NCBI GenBank assembly: GCA_033026295.1
Contig: JAUPFM010000079.1
Coordinates: 55,001 to 119,000 of the forward strand
Direction: 5' to 3'
Length of the DNA stretch: 64,000 bases
Source: Channa striata
Taxonomy: Eukaryota > Chordata > Actinopteri > Anabantiformes > Channidae
Shown here: piece by piece, positions 10,648 to 23,182 of the stretch
Layout of the letters: each line of letters begins with the position of its first letter
Position numbering within the stretch: position 1 is the first letter of the stretch
Notes under the pieces: model-generated
What the model was told of the DNA's origin: nothing
The model's database searches: none
The model's input: only the letters and a program-made list of their open reading frames with translations
Made by a program: the position numbers and the translations under genes

Positions 10648-11385
10648 TCATTTTTGACCTTCTGACCCCAGTCCAAAATCAGCTGTATTTGACCACACAT
10701 TTTGGCTCTTTATACCCAATAGGAAAGTGTCTGATCCAAGTGGTTTAAATGGATGGAAAGAAGGGTTTTAAGCTTTAAATTGAAACAAGTGTGATTTGCA
10801 CCAGGCTGGCCTGACCACAGCACCAGGCTGGCCTGAGAAACGTGAAAGGGCAAACTGGCTTCCCCAGGCCTATGGCTGAAAATGCACAGGGCCTGAAATT
10901 GGGCCTCTTTCTCCTGGCTGATGTTTCCTTTGTGGAGCTCACAGCTAGATGTGCCTAGTATTGCCTTAAAGGTCTAAATCTAAGCTTTAAATTGATGTGA
11001 AACAAGTGTGATTTGCACCAGGCTGGCCTGAGAAACTTGCAAGAGCAAACTGGCTGCCCCTGGGCTGACGCTGAAAATATACAGGACCTGAAATTGGGCC
11101 TCGTTCTCCTGGCTGCTGTTTCCTTTGTGGAGCTCACAGCTAGTGTGATTTGCACCAGGCTGGCCTGAGAAACGTGAAAGGGCAAACTGGCTTCCCAAGG
11201 CCTATCGCTGAAAATGCACAGGGCCTGAAATTGGGCCTCGTTCTCCTGGCTGATGTTTCCTTTGTGGAACTCACAGCTAGATGTGCCTAGTATTGCCTTA
11301 AAGGTCTAAATCTAAGCTTTAAATTGGTGTATGCCATAGGCAGATGCCATGTTCCTAGCTGCCTGTGCATGTCTGCAAATATGGC
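10648..11385 (+). repeat. 738-bp unit with H1-to-H1 junction
   Basis: The length resolves as 407 (412 minus 5, from AAATTGAAACAAG) + 195 + 137, less one T. At 10,981-10,994 the 14-mer TAAGCTTTAAATTG leads from the end of one H1 straight into another H1 (continuing ATGTGAAAC), so H2 is skipped. Near 11,142 CACAGCTAG is joined to TGTGATTTGCACC, giving a 137-bp repeat of the H1 core. Equivalent joins are at 12,870-12,883 and near 13,032, and at 50,961-50,974 and near 51,122. Confidence 0.88.
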
Positions 11386-14300
11386 TCATTTTTGACCTTC
11401 TGACCCCAGTCCAAAATCAGCTGTATTTGACCACACATTTTGGCTCTTTATAGCCAGGAAGAAAGTGTCTGATCCAAGTGGTTTAAATCCAAGTGATTTG
11501 CACCAGGCTGGCCTGAGAAACGTGAAAGGGCAAACTGGCTTCCCCAGGCCTATGGCTGAAAATGCACAGGGCCTGAAATTGGGCCTTGTTCTCCTGGCTG
11601 GTGTTTCCTTTGTGGAACTCACAGCTAGATCTGCCTGGTGTTGTCTTAAAGGTCTAAATCTAAGCTTTAAATTGGTGTATGCCGTAGGCAGATGCCATGT
11701 TCCTAGCTGCCTGGGCATGTCTGCAAATATGGCTCATTTTTGACCTTCTGACCCCAGTCCAAAATCAGCTGTATTTGACCACACATTTTGGCTCTTTATA
11801 CCCAATAGGAAAGTGTCTGATCCAAGTGGTTCAAATGGATGGAAAGAGGAGTTTTTAAGCTTTAAATTGATGTGAAACAAGTGTGATTTGCACCAGGCTG
11901 GCCTGAGAAACGTGAAAGGGCAAACTGGCTTCCCCAGGTCTATGGCTGAAAATGCACAGGGCCTGAAATTGGGCCTCGTTCTACTGGCTGCTGTTTCCTT
12001 TGTGGAGTTCACAGCTAGATGTGCCTGGTGTTGTCTTAAAGGTCTAAATCTAAGCTTTAAATTGGTGTATGCCATAGGCAGATGCCATGTTCCTAGCTGC
12101 CTGTGCATGTCTGCAAATATGGCTCATTTTTGACCTTCTGACCCCAGTCCAAAATCAGCTGTATTTGACCACACATTTTGGCTCTTTATAGCCAGGAAGA
12201 AAGTGTCTGATCCAAGTGGTTTAAATGGATGGAAAGAGGAGTTTTTAAGCTTTAAATTGATGTGAAACAAGTGTGATTTGCACCAGGCTGGCCTGACCAC
12301 AGCACCAGGCTGGCCTGAGAAACGTGAAAGGGCAAACTGGCTTCCCCAGGCCTATGGCTGAAAATGCACAGGGCCTGAAATTGGGCCTCGTTCTCCTGGC
12401 TGCTGTTTCCTTTGTGGAGCTCACAGCTAGATGTGCCTGGTGTTGTCTTAAAGGTCTAAATCTAAGCTTTAAATTGGTGTATGCCGTAGGCAGATGCCAT
12501 GTTCCTAGCTGCCTGTGCATGTCTTCAAATATGGCTCATTTTTGACCTTCTGACCCCAGTCCAAAATCAGCTGTATTTGACCACACATTTTGGCTCTTTA
12601 TACCCAATAGGAAAGTGTCTGATCCAAGTGGTTTAAATGGATGGAAAGAAGGGTTTTTAAGCTTTAAATTGAAACAAGTGTGATTTGCACCAGGCTGGCC
12701 TGACCACAGCACCAGGCTGGCCTGAGAAACGTGAAAGGGCAAACTGGCTTCCCCAGGCCTATGGCTGAAAATGCACAGGGCCTGAAATTGGGCCTCTTTC
12801 TCCTGGCTGATGTTTCCTTTGTGGAGCTCACAGCTAGATGTGCCTGGTGTTGCCTTAAAGGTCTAAATCTAAGCTTTAAATTGATGTGAAACAAGTGTGA
12901 TTTGCACCAGGCTGGCCTGAGAAACTTGCAAGAGCAAACTGGCTGCCCCTGGGCTGACGCTGAAAATATACAGGACCTGAAATTGGGCCTCGTTCTCCTG
13001 GCTGCTGTTTCCTTTGTGGAGCTCACAGCTAGTGTGATTTGCACCAGGCTGGCCTGAGAAACGTGAAAGGGCAAACTGGCTTCCCAAGGCCTATCGCTGA
13101 AAATGCACAGGGCCTGAAATTGGGCCTCGTTCTCCTGGCTGATGTTTCCTTTGTGGAACTCACAGCTAGATGTGCCTAGTATTGCCTTAAAGGTCTAAAT
13201 CTAAGCTTTAAATTGGTGTATGCCATAGGCAGATGCCATGTTCCTAGCTGCCTGTGCATGTCTGCAAATATGGCTCATTTTTGACCTTCTGACCCCAGTC
13301 CAAAATCAGCTGTATTTGACCACACATTTTGGCTCTTTATAGCCAGGAAGAAAGTGTCTGATCCAAGTGGTTTAAATCCAAGTGATTTGCACCAGGCTGG
13401 CCTGAGAAACGTGAAAGGGCAAACTGGCTTCCCCAGGCCTATGGCTGAAAATGCACAGGGCCTGAAATTGGGCCTTGTTCTCCTGGCTGGTGTTTCCTTT
13501 GTGGAACTCACAGCTAGATCTGCCTGGTGTTGTCTTAAAGGTCTAAATCTAAGCTTTAAATTGGTGTATGCCGTAGGCAGATGCCATGTTCCTAGCTGCC
13601 TGGGCATGTCTGCAAATATGGCTCATTTTTGACCTTCTGACCCCAGTCCAAAATCAGCTGTATTTGACCACACATTTTGGCTCTTTATACCCAATAGGAA
13701 AGTGTCTGATCCAAGTGGTTCAAATGGATGGAAAGAGGAGTTTTTAAGCTTTAAATTGATGTGAAACAAGTGTGATTTGCACCAGGCTGGCCTGAGAAAC
13801 GTGAAAGGGCAAACTGGCTTCCCCAGGTCTATGGCTGAAAATGCACAGGGCCTGAAATTGGGCCTCGTTCTACTGGCTGCTGTTTCCTTTGTGGAGTTCA
13901 CAGCTAGATGTGCCTGGTGTTGTCTTAAAGGTCTAAATCTAAGCTTTAAATTGGTGTATGCCATAGGCAGATGCCATGTTCCTAGCTGCCTGTGCATGTC
14001 TGCAAATATGGCTCATTTTTGACCTTCTGACCCCAGTCCAAAATCAGCTGTATTTGACCACACATTTTGGCTCTTTATAGCCAGGAAGAAAGTGTCTGAT
14101 CCAAGTGGTTTAAATGGATGGAAAGAGGAGTTTTTAAGCTTTAAATTGATGTGAAACAAGTGTGATTTGCACCAGGCTGGCCTGACCACAGCACCAGGCT
14201 GGCCTGAGAAACGTGAAAGGGCAAACTGGCTTCCCCAGGCCTATGGCTGAAAATGCACAGGGCCTGAAATTGGGCCTCGTTCTCCTGGCTGCTGTTTCCT

Positions 14301-14424
14301 TTGTGGAGCTCACAGCTAGATGTGCCTGGTGTTGTCTTAAAGGTCTAAATCTAAGCTTTAAATTGGTGTATGCCGTAGGCAGATGCCATGTTCCTAGCTG
14401 CCTGTGCATGTCTTCAAATATGGC
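10648..14424 (+). repeat. Tandem duplication of a 1.89-kb higher-order unit
   Basis: Unit lengths 738, 348, 390 and 412 (boundaries 10648, 11386, 11734, 12124) are repeated as 739, 348, 390 and 412 (12536, 13275, 13623, 14013). The copies are nearly identical; I noted one fewer T near 10,750, AGTATTGCC against GGTGTTGCC (near 10,957 and 12,846), and GGCTCA against GGCTAA at the ends. Shared private variants include TGGAACTCAC, AGATCTGCCTGG and TGGTTCAAATGG. A third copy, lacking the 348-bp unit, lies at 50,628-52,167. Confidence 0.93.
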
Positions 14425-16857
14425 TAATTTTTGACCTTCTGACCCCAGTCCAAAATCAGCTGTATTTGACCACACATTTTGGCTCTTTATACCCAATAGG
14501 AAAGTGTCTGATCCAAGTGGTTTAAATGGATGGAAAGAAGAGTTTTTAAGCTTTAAATTGAAACAAGTGTGATTTGCTACAGGCTGGCCTGACCACAGCA
14601 CCAGGCTGGCCTGAGAAACGTGAAAGGGCAAATTCGCTTCCCCAGGCCTATCGCTGAAAATGCACAGGGCCTGAAATTGGGCCTCGTTCTCCTGGCTGAT
14701 GTTTCCTTTGTGGAGCTCACAGCTTGATGTGCCTAGTATTGCCTTAAAGGTCTAAATCTAAGCTTTAAATTGGTGTATGCCATAGGCAGATGCCATGTTC
14801 CTAGCTGCCTGTGCATGTCTGCAAATATGGCTCATTTTAAACCTTCTGACCCCAGTCCAAAATCAGCTGTATTTGACCACACATTTTGGCTCTTTATAGC
14901 CAGGAGGAAAGTGTCTGATCCAAGTGGTTTAAAGGGGTGGAAAGAGGAGACTTTGGGCGTTAAATTAATGCGCAACAAGTGTGATTTGCACCAGGCTGGC
15001 CTGACCACAGCACCAGGCTGGCCTGAGAAACGTGAAAGGGCAAACTGGCTTCCCAAGGCCTATCGCTGAAAATGCACAGGGCCTGAAATTGGGCCTCGTT
15101 CTCCTGGCTGATGTTTCCTTTGTGGAGCTCACAGCTAGATGTGCCTGGTATTGCCTTAAAGGTCTAAATCTAAGCTTTAAATTGGTGTATGCCATAGGCA
15201 GATGCCATGTTCCTAGCTGCCTGTGCATGTCTGCAAATATGGCTCATTTGTGACCTTCTGACCCCAGTCCAAAATCAGCTGTATTTGACCACACATTTTG
15301 GCTCTTTATAGCCAGGAGGAAAGTGTCTGATCCAAGTGGTTTAAATGGATGGAAAGAAGAGTTTTTAAGCTTTAAATTGATGTGAAACAAGTGTGATTTG
15401 CACCAGGCTGGCCTGAGAAACGTGAAAGGGCAAACTGGCTTCCCCAGGCCTATGGCTGAAAATGCACAGGGCCTGAAATTGGGCCTTGTTCTCCTGGCTG
15501 CTGTTTCCTTTGTGGAGCTCACAGCTAGATGTGCCTAGTATTTCCTTAAAGGCCTAAATCTAAGCTTTAAATTGGTGTATGCCATAGGCAGATGCCATGT
15601 TCCTAGCTGCCTGTGCATGTCTGCAAATATGGCTCATTTTTGACCTTCTGACCCCAGTCCAAAATCAGCTGTATTTGACCACACATTTTGGCTCTTTAAA
15701 GCCAGGAGGAAGATGTCTGATCCAAATGATTTAAAGGGGTGGAAAGAAGAGTTTTTAAGCTTTAAATTGATGTGAAACAAGTGTGATTTGCACCAGGCTG
15801 GCCTGAGAAACGTGAAAGGGCAAACTGGCTTCCCCAGGCCTATGGCTGAAAATGCACAGGGCCTGAAATTGGGCCTCGTTCTCCTGGCTCCTATTTCCTT
15901 TGTGGAGCTCACAGCTAGATGTGCCTGGTGTTGTCTTAAAGGTCTAAATCTAAGCTTTAAATTGGTGTATGCCATAGGCAGATGCCATGTTCCTAGCTGC
16001 CTGTGCATGTCTGCAAATATGGCTCATTTTTGACCTTCTGACCCCAGTCCAAAATCAGCTGTATTTGACCACACATTTTGGCTCTTTATAGCCAGGAGGA
16101 AGATGTCTGATCCAAATGATTTAAAGGGGTGGAAAGAAGAGTTTTTAAGCTTTAAATTGATGTGAAACAAGTGTGATTTGCACCAGGCTGGCCTGAGAAA
16201 CGTGAAAGGGCAAACTGGCTTCACCAGGCCTATGGCTGAAAATGCACAGGGTCTGAAATTGGGCCTCGTTCTCCTGGCTGCTGTTTCTGGTCCAAAATTA
16301 GATGTATTTGACCACACATTTTGGCTTTTTATAGCCAGGAGGAAAGTGTCTGATCCAAGTGGTTTAAATCCAAGTGGTTTGCACCAGGCTGGCCTGAGAA
16401 ACGTGTAAGAGCAAACTGGCTGCCCCTGGGCTGACGCTGAAAATGCACAGGAACTGAAATTGGGCCTCGTTCTCCTGGCTGCTGTTTCCAGTCCAAAATC
16501 AGCTGTATTTGACCACACATTTTGGCTTTTTATAGCCAGGAGGAAAGTGTCTGATCCAAGTGGTTTAAATGGATGGAAAGAAGAGTTTTTAAGCTTTAAA
16601 TTGATGTGAAACAAGTGTGATTTGTACCAGGCTGGCCTGAGATTCGTGAAAGGGCAAACTGACTTCCCCAGGTCTATGGCTGAAAATGCACAGGGCCTGA
16701 AATTGGCCTTCGTTCTCCTGGCTGCTGTTTCCTTTGTGGAGCTCACAGCTAGATGTGCCTGGTGTTGTCTTAAAGGTCTAAATCTAAGCTTTAAATTGGT
16801 GTATGCCATAGGCAGATGCCATGTTCCTAGCTGCCTGTGCATGTCTTCAAATATGGC
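14425..16857 (+). repeat. Block D: units of 407, 412, 390, 390 and 834 bp
   Basis: Boundaries are 14425, 14832, 15244, 15634 and 16024. Diagnostic variants are GCTACAGGCTGG with AAATTCGCTTCC, CACAGCTTGATG, a CATTTTAAACC boundary (14,832), a CATTTGTGACC boundary (15,244) and AGGAGGAAGATGTCTG in H2. The 834-bp unit is 390 + 243 + 201, with two GGTCC/AGTCC joins (near 16,289 and 16,490). The block recurs at about 39.4-41.35 kb with one 390-bp unit fewer. Confidence 0.9.
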
Positions 16858-17268
16858 TCATTTTTGACCTTCTGACCCCAGTCCAAAATCAGCTGTATTT
16901 GACCACACATTTTGGCTCTTTATAGCCAGGAAGAAAGTGTTTGATCCAAGTGGTTTAAATGGATGGAAAGAAGAGTTTTTAAGCTTTAAATTGATGTGAA
17001 ACAAGTGTGATTTGACCCAGGCTGGCCTGACCACAGCACCAGGCTGGCCTGAGAAACGTGAAAGGGCAAACTGGCTTCCCCAGGCCTATCGCTGAAAATG
17101 CACAGGGCCTGAAATTGGGCCTCATTCTCTGGCTGCTGTTTCCTTTGTGGAGCTCACAGCTAGATGTGCCTGGTGTTGTCTTAAAGGTCTAAATCTAAGC
17201 TTTAAATTGGTGTATGCCATAGGCAGATGCCATGTTCCTAGCTGCCTGTGCATGTCTGCAAATATGGC
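16858..17268 (+). repeat. 411-bp monomer with TTGACCCAGG variant
   Basis: This unit has the 22-bp duplication and TTTGACCCAGGCTGG in place of TTTGCACCAGGCTGG (near 17,013). The same rare change occurs near 43,061 in the 411-bp unit at 42,907. The two units differ downstream (CATTCTCTGGCTGC here against CGTTCTCCTGGCTG there), so they are mosaics. Confidence 0.85.
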
Positions 17269-19115
17269 TCATTTTTGACCTTCTGACCCCAGTCCAAAAT
17301 CAGCTGTATTTGACCACACAGTTTGGCTCTTCATAACCAGGAGGAAAGTGTCTGATCCAAGTGGTTTAAATGGATGGAAAGAAGAGTTTTTAAGCTTTAA
17401 ATTGATGTGAAACAAGTGTGATTTGTACCAGGCTGGCCTGAGAAACGTGAAAGGGCAAACTGGCTTCCCCAGGTGTATGGCTGAAAATGCACAGGGCCTG
17501 AAATTGGGCCTCGTTCTCCTGGCCGCTGTTTCCGGTCCAAAATCAGCTGTATTTGACCACACATTTTGGCTTTTTATAGCCAGGAGGAAAGTGTCTGATC
17601 CTAGTGGTTTAAATCCAAGTGGTTTGCACCAGTCTGGCCTGAGAAACTTGCAAGAGCAAACTGGCTGCCCCTGGGCTGACGCTGAAAATGCACAGGGCCT
17701 GAAATTGGGCCTCGTTCTCCTGGCTGCTGTTTCCTTTGTGGAGCTCACAGCTAGATGTGCCTGGTGTTTTCTTAAAGGTCTAAATCTAAGCTTTAAATTG
17801 GTGTATGCCATAGGCAGATGCCATGTTCCTAGCTGCCTGTGCATGTCTGCAAATATGGCTCATTTTTGAGCTTCTGACCCCAGTCCATAATCAGCTGTAT
17901 TTGACCACACATTTTGGCTCTTTATAGCCAGGAGGAAAGTGTCTGATCCAAGTGGTTTAAAGGGGTGGAAAGAGGAGACTTTGGGCGTTAAATTAATGTG
18001 CAACAACTGTGATTTGCACCAGGCTGGCCTGACCACAGCACCAGGCTGGCCTGAGAAACGTGAAAGGGAAAACTGGCTTCCCCAGGCCTATGGCTGAAAA
18101 TGCACAGGACCTGAAATTGGGCCTCATTCTCTGGCTGCTGTTTCCTTTGTGGAGCTCAAAGCTAGATGTGCGTAGTATTGCCTTAAAGGTCTAAATCTAA
18201 GCTTTAAATCAGCTGTATTTGACCACACATTTTGGCTCTTCATAGCCAGGAGGAAAGTGTCTGATCCAAGTGGTTTAAATGGATGGAAAGAGGAGTTTTT
18301 AAGCTTTAAATTGATGTGAAACAAGTGTGATTTGCACCAGGCTGGCCTGAGAAACGTGAAAGGGCAAACTGGCTTCCCCAGGTCTATGGCTGAAAATGCA
18401 CAGGACCTGAAATTGGGCCTCATTCTCTGGCTGCTGTTTCCTTTGTGGAGCTCACAGCTAGATGTGCCTGGTGTTGTCTTAAAGGTCTAAATCTAAGCTT
18501 TAAATTGGTGTATGCCATAGGCAGATGCCATGTTCCTAGCTGCCTGTGTGCATGTCTGCAAATATGGCTCATTTTTGACCTTCTGACCCCAGTCCAAAAT
18601 CAGCTGTATTTGACCACACATTTTGGCTTTTTATAGCCAGGAGGAAAGTGTCTGATCCAAGTGGTTTAAATCCAAGTGGTTTGCACCAGGCTGGCCTGAG
18701 AAACGTGCAAGAGCAAACTGGCTGCCCCTGGGCTGACGCTGAAAATGCACAGGAACTGAAATTGGGCCTCGTTCTCCTGGCTGCTGTTTCTGGTCCAAAA
18801 TCAGCTGTATTTGACCACACATTTTGGCTTTTATAGCCAGGAGGAAAGTGTCTGATCCAAGTGGTTTAAATCCAAGTGGTTTGCACCAGGCTGGCCTGAG
18901 AAACTTGCAAGAGCAAACTGGCTGCCCCTCGGCTGACGCTGAAAATGCACAGGACCTGAAATTGGGCCTAATTCTCTGGCTGCTGTTTCCTTTGTGGAGC
19001 TAACAGCTAGATGTGCCTAGTATTGTCTTAAAGGTCTAAATCTAAGCTTTAAATTGGTGTATGCCATAGGCAGATGCCATGTTCCTAGCTGCCTGTGCAT
19101 GTCTGCAAATATGGC
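17269..19115 (+). repeat. Block F, first part: units of 591, 709 and 547 bp
   Basis: Boundaries are 17269, 17860 and 18569. Markers are CACACAGTTTGGCTC, CTTCATAACCAGG, CTGGTGTTTTCTT and a boundary reading TTTTTGAGCTTCTG followed by CCATAATC. The 709-bp unit is 412 + 297, using the AAAT microhomology join near 18,208. The 547-bp unit is 348 + 201 minus two bases. The near-identical copy is 43,650-45,493, offset about 26.38 kb. Confidence 0.9.
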
Positions 19116-19836
19116 TCATTTTTGACCTTCTGACCCCAGTCCAAAATCAGTTGTATTTGACCACACATTTTGGCTCTTTATAGCCAGGAGGAAAGTGTCT
19201 GATCCAAGTGATTTGCACCAGGCTGGCCTGAGAAACGTGCAAGAGCAAACTGGCTGCCCCTGGGCTGACGCTGAAAATGCACAGGACCTGAAATTGGGCC
19301 TCATTCTCTGGCTGCTGTTTCCTTTGTGGAGCTCAAAGCTAGATGTGCCTAGTATTGCCTTAAAGGTCTAAATCTAAGCTTTAAATTGGTGTATGCCATA
19401 GGCAGATGCATTGTTCCTAGCTGCCTGTGCATGTCTGCAAATATGGCTCATTTTTGACCTTCTGACCCCAGTCCAAAATCAGCTGTATTTGACCACACAT
19501 TTTGGATCTTTATAGCCAGGAGGAAAGTGTCTGATCCAAGTGGTTTAAAGGGGTGGAAAGAGGAGACTTTGGGCTTTAAATTAATGTGAAACAAGTGTGA
19601 TTTGCACCAGGCTGGCCTGAGAAACATGAAAGAGCAAACTGGCTGCCCCTGGGCTGACGCTGAAAATGCACAGGACCTGAAATTGGGCCTCATTCTCTGG
19701 CTGCTGTTTCCTTTGTGGAGCTCAAAGCTAGATGTGCCTAGTATTGCCTTAAAGATCTAAATCTAAGCTTTAAATTGGTGTATGCCATAGGCAGATGTCA
19801 TGTTCCTAGCTGCCTGTGCATGTCTGCAAATATGGC
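19116..19836 (+). repeat. 332-bp and 389-bp units, absent from the second block F copy
   Basis: Boundaries are 19116 and 19448. The first has the 57-bp deletion. The second has GGATCTTTATAGCC and GAAACATGAAAGAGC. In the duplicate near 45.4 kb the flanking parts are joined directly, so about 721 bp was either gained here or lost there. Confidence 0.85.
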
Positions 19837-20627
19837 TCATTTTTGACCTTCTGACCCCAGTCCAAAATCAGCTGTATTTGACCACACATTTTGGCTCTTT
19901 ATACCCAGGAGGAAAGTGTCTGATCCAAGTGGTTTTAAGGGGATGGAAAGAGGAGACTTTGGGCTTTAAATTGATGTGAAACAAGTGTGATTTGCACCAG
20001 GCTGACCTGAGAAACGTGAAAGGGCAAACTGGCTTCCCAGGTCTATGGCTGAAAATGCACAGGGCCTGAAATTGGGCCTCGTTCTCCAGGCTGCTATTTC
20101 TGGTCCAAAATCAGATGTATTTGACCACACATTTTGGCTTTTTATAGCCAGGAGGAAAGTGTCTGATCCAAGTGGTTTAAATCCAAGTGGTTTGCACCAG
20201 GCTGGCCTGAGAAACGTGCAAGAGCAAACTGGCTGCCCCTGGGCTGACGCTGAAAATGCACAGGAACTGAAATTGGGCCTCGTTCTCCTGGCTGCTGTTT
20301 CTGGTCCAAAATCAGCTGTATTTGACCACACATTTTGGCTTTTTATAGCCAGGAGGAAAGTGTCTGATCCAAGTGGTTTAAATCCAAGTGGTTTGCACCA
20401 GGCTGGCCTGAGAAACTTGCAAGAGCAAACTGGCTGCCCCTCGGCTGACGCTGAAAATGCACAGGACCTGAAATTGGGCCTAGATCTCTGGCTGCTGTTT
20501 CCTTTGTGGAGCTCACAGCTAGATGTGCCTAGGATTGTCTTAAAGGTCTAAATCTAAGCTTTAAATTGGTGTATGCCATAGGCAGATGCCATGTTCCTAG
20601 CTGCCTGTGCATGTCTGCAAATATGGC
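19837..20627 (+). repeat. 791-bp composite (full monomer plus two 201-bp modules)
   Basis: A full monomer is extended by two modules that each carry the 147-bp and 42-bp deletions (390 + 201 + 201, less single-base changes). Joins lie near 20,101, 20,172, 20,303 and 20,374. This is the commonest large composite, with relatives at 35,699, 45,494, 55,359, 56,537 and 59,786. The module pair carries linked variants: GCTATTTCTGGTCC with CAGATGTATT, then GGAACTGAAATTGG, then CTCGGCTGACG. Confidence 0.9.
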
Positions 20628-23182
20628 TCATTTTTGACCTTCTGACCCCAGTCCAAAATCAGTTGTATTTGACCACACATTTTGGCTCTTTATAGCCAGG
20701 AGGAAAGTGTCTGATCCAAGTGGTTTAAAGGGGTGGAAAGAGGAGACTTTTGGCTTTAAATTAATGTGAAACAAGTGTGATTTGCACCAGGCTGGCCTGA
20801 GAAACGTGAAAAGGCAAACTGGCTTCCCCAGGCCTATGGCTGAAAATGCACAGGGCCTGAAATTGGGCCTCGTTCTCCTGGCTGCTGTTTCCTTTGTGGA
20901 GCTCACAGCTAGATGTGCCTGGTGTTGTCTTAAAGGTCTAAATCTAAGCTTTAAATTGATGTATGCCGTAGGCAGATGCCATGTTCCTAGCTGCCTGGGC
21001 ATGTCTTCAAATATGGCTCATTTTTGACCTTCTGACCCCAGTCCAAAATCAGCTGTATTTGACCACACATTTTGGCTCTTTATACCTAATAGGAAAGTGT
21101 CTGATCCAAGTGGTTTAAATGGATGGAAAGAAGAGTTTTTAAGCTTTAAATTGATGTGAAACAAGTGTGATTTGCACCAGGCTGGCCTGAGAAACGTGCA
21201 AGAGCAAACTGGCTTCCCCAGGCCTATGGCTGAAAATGCACAGGGCCTGAAATTGGGCCTCGTTCTCCTGGCTGCTGTTTCCGGTCCAAAATCAGTTGTA
21301 TTTGACCACACATTTTGGCTCTTTATAGCCAGGAGGAAAGTGTCTGATCCAAGTGGTTCAAATGGATGGAAAGAGTAGTTTTAAAGCTTTAAATTGATGT
21401 GAAACAAGTGTGATTTGCACCAGGCTGGCCTGAGAAACGTGAAAGGGCAAACTGGCTGCCCCTGGGCTGACGCTGAAAATGCACAGGACCTGAAATTGGG
21501 CCTCGTTTTCCTGGCTGCTGTTTCCTTTGTGGAGCTCACAGCTAGATGTGCCTAGTATTGCCTTAAAGGTCTAAATCTAAGCTTTAAATTGGTGTATGCC
21601 ATAGGCAGATTCCATGTTCCTAGCTGCCTGTGCATGTCTGCAAATATGGCTCATTTTTGACCTTCTGACCCCAGTCCAAAATCAGCTGTATTTGACCACA
21701 CATTTTGGCTCTTTATAGCCAGGAGGAAAGTGTCTGATCCAAGTGATTTGCACCAGGCTGGCGTGAGAAACGTGCAAGAGCAAACTGGCTGCCCCTGGGC
21801 TGACGCTGAAAATGCACAGGACCTGAAATTGGGTCTCGTTCTCCTGGCTGCTATTTCCTTTGTGGAGCTCACAGCTAGATGTGCCTGGTGTTGTCTTAAA
21901 GGTCTAAATCTAAGCTTTAAATTGGTGTATGCCGTAGGCAGATGCCATGTTCCTAGCTGCCTGTGCATGTCTGCAAATATGGCTCATTTTAAACCTTCTG
22001 ACCCCAGTCCAAAATCAGCTGTATTTGACCACACATTTTGGCTCTTTATACTCAGGAGGAAAGTGTCTGATCCAAGCGGTTTAAATGGATGGAAAGAGGA
22101 GTTTTTAAGCTTTAAATTGATGTGAAACAAGTGTGATTTGCACTAGGCTGGCCTGAGAAACGTGAAAGGGCAAACTGGCTTCCCCAGGTCTATGGCTGAA
22201 AATGCACAGGGCCTGAAATTGGGCCTCGTTCTCCTGGCTGCTGTTTCCCTTGTGGAGCTCACAGCTAGATGTGCCTGGTATTGCCTTAAAGGTCTAAATC
22301 TAAGCTTTAAATTGGTGTATGCCATAGGCAGATGCCATGTTCTTAGCTGCCTGTGCATGTCTTCAAGTATGGCTCATTTTTGACCTTCTGACCCCAGTCC
22401 AAAATCAGCTGTATTTGACCACACATTTTGGCTCTTCATAGCCAGGAAGAAAGTGTCTGATCCAAGTGGTTTAAATGGATGGAAAGATGAGTTTTTAAGC
22501 TTTAAATTGATGTGAAACAAGTGTGATTTGCACCAGGCTGGCCTGAGAAACGTGCAAGAGCAAACTGGCTGCCCCTGGGCTGACGCTGAAAATGCACAGG
22601 ACCTGAAATTGGGTCTCGTTCTCCTGGCTGCTATTTCCTTTGTGGAGCTCACAGCTAGATGTGCCTGGTGTTGTCTTAAAGGTCTAAATCTAAGCTTTAA
22701 ATTGGTGTATGCCGTGAGGCAGATGCCATGTTCCTAGCTGCCTGTGCATGTCTGCAAATATGGCTCATTTTTGACCTTCTGACCCCAGTCCAAAATCAGC
22801 TGTATTTGACCACACATTTTGGCTCTTTATACCCAATAGCCAGGAGGAAAGTGTCTGATCCAAGTGGTTTAAAGGGGTGGAAAGAAGAGTTTTAAGCTTT
22901 AAATTGATGTAAAACAAGTGTGATTTCCACCAGGCTGGCCTGACCACAGCACCAGGCTGGCCTGAGAAACGTGAAAGGGCAAACTGGCTTCCCCAGGCCT
23001 ATGGCTGAAAATGCACAGGGCCTGAAATTGGGCCTCGTTCTCCTGGCTGCTGTTTCCTTTGTGGAGCTCACAGCTAGATGTGCCTGGTGTTGTCTTAAAG
23101 GTCTAAATCTAAGCTTTAAATTGGTGTATGCCGTAGGCAGATGCCATGTTCCTAGCTGCCTGTGCATGTCTGCAAATATGGC
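20628..23182 (+). repeat. Mixed units of 390, 633, 333, 390, 391 and 418 bp
   Basis: Boundaries are 20628, 21018, 21651, 21984, 22374 and 22765. The 633-bp unit is 390 + 243 (147-bp deletion only; join near 21,283). The 333-bp unit has the 57-bp deletion. The unit from 21,984 has a CATTTTAAACC boundary. The 391-bp unit has an extra G (GCCGTGAGGCAG near 22,715). The 418-bp unit has the 22-bp duplication plus TATACCCAATAGCCAGG, where two alternative H2 variants sit side by side (+7). Confidence 0.88.

Noticed and set aside
14832..14850. CATTTTAAACC boundary as an insertion or transposon end
   Set aside because: It is a two-base variant (TTGACC to AAACC with the same length) seen also at 21,984, 26,398, 31,300, 34,113, 38,285, 39,716 and 63,048. 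No target duplication or terminal repeat is present.
16024..16842. Long minus-strand open frame (272 codons; near copies at 40,517-41,335 and 42,073-42,795)
   Set aside because: It is an open frame of the satellite itself. One minus frame is open for about 124 of 130 codons per monomer, and because 390, 243 and 201 are multiples of three it can pass through composite joins. The 22-bp insertion and single-base deletions break it freely elsewhere. No known domain or start context is seen, and both strands are open at once.
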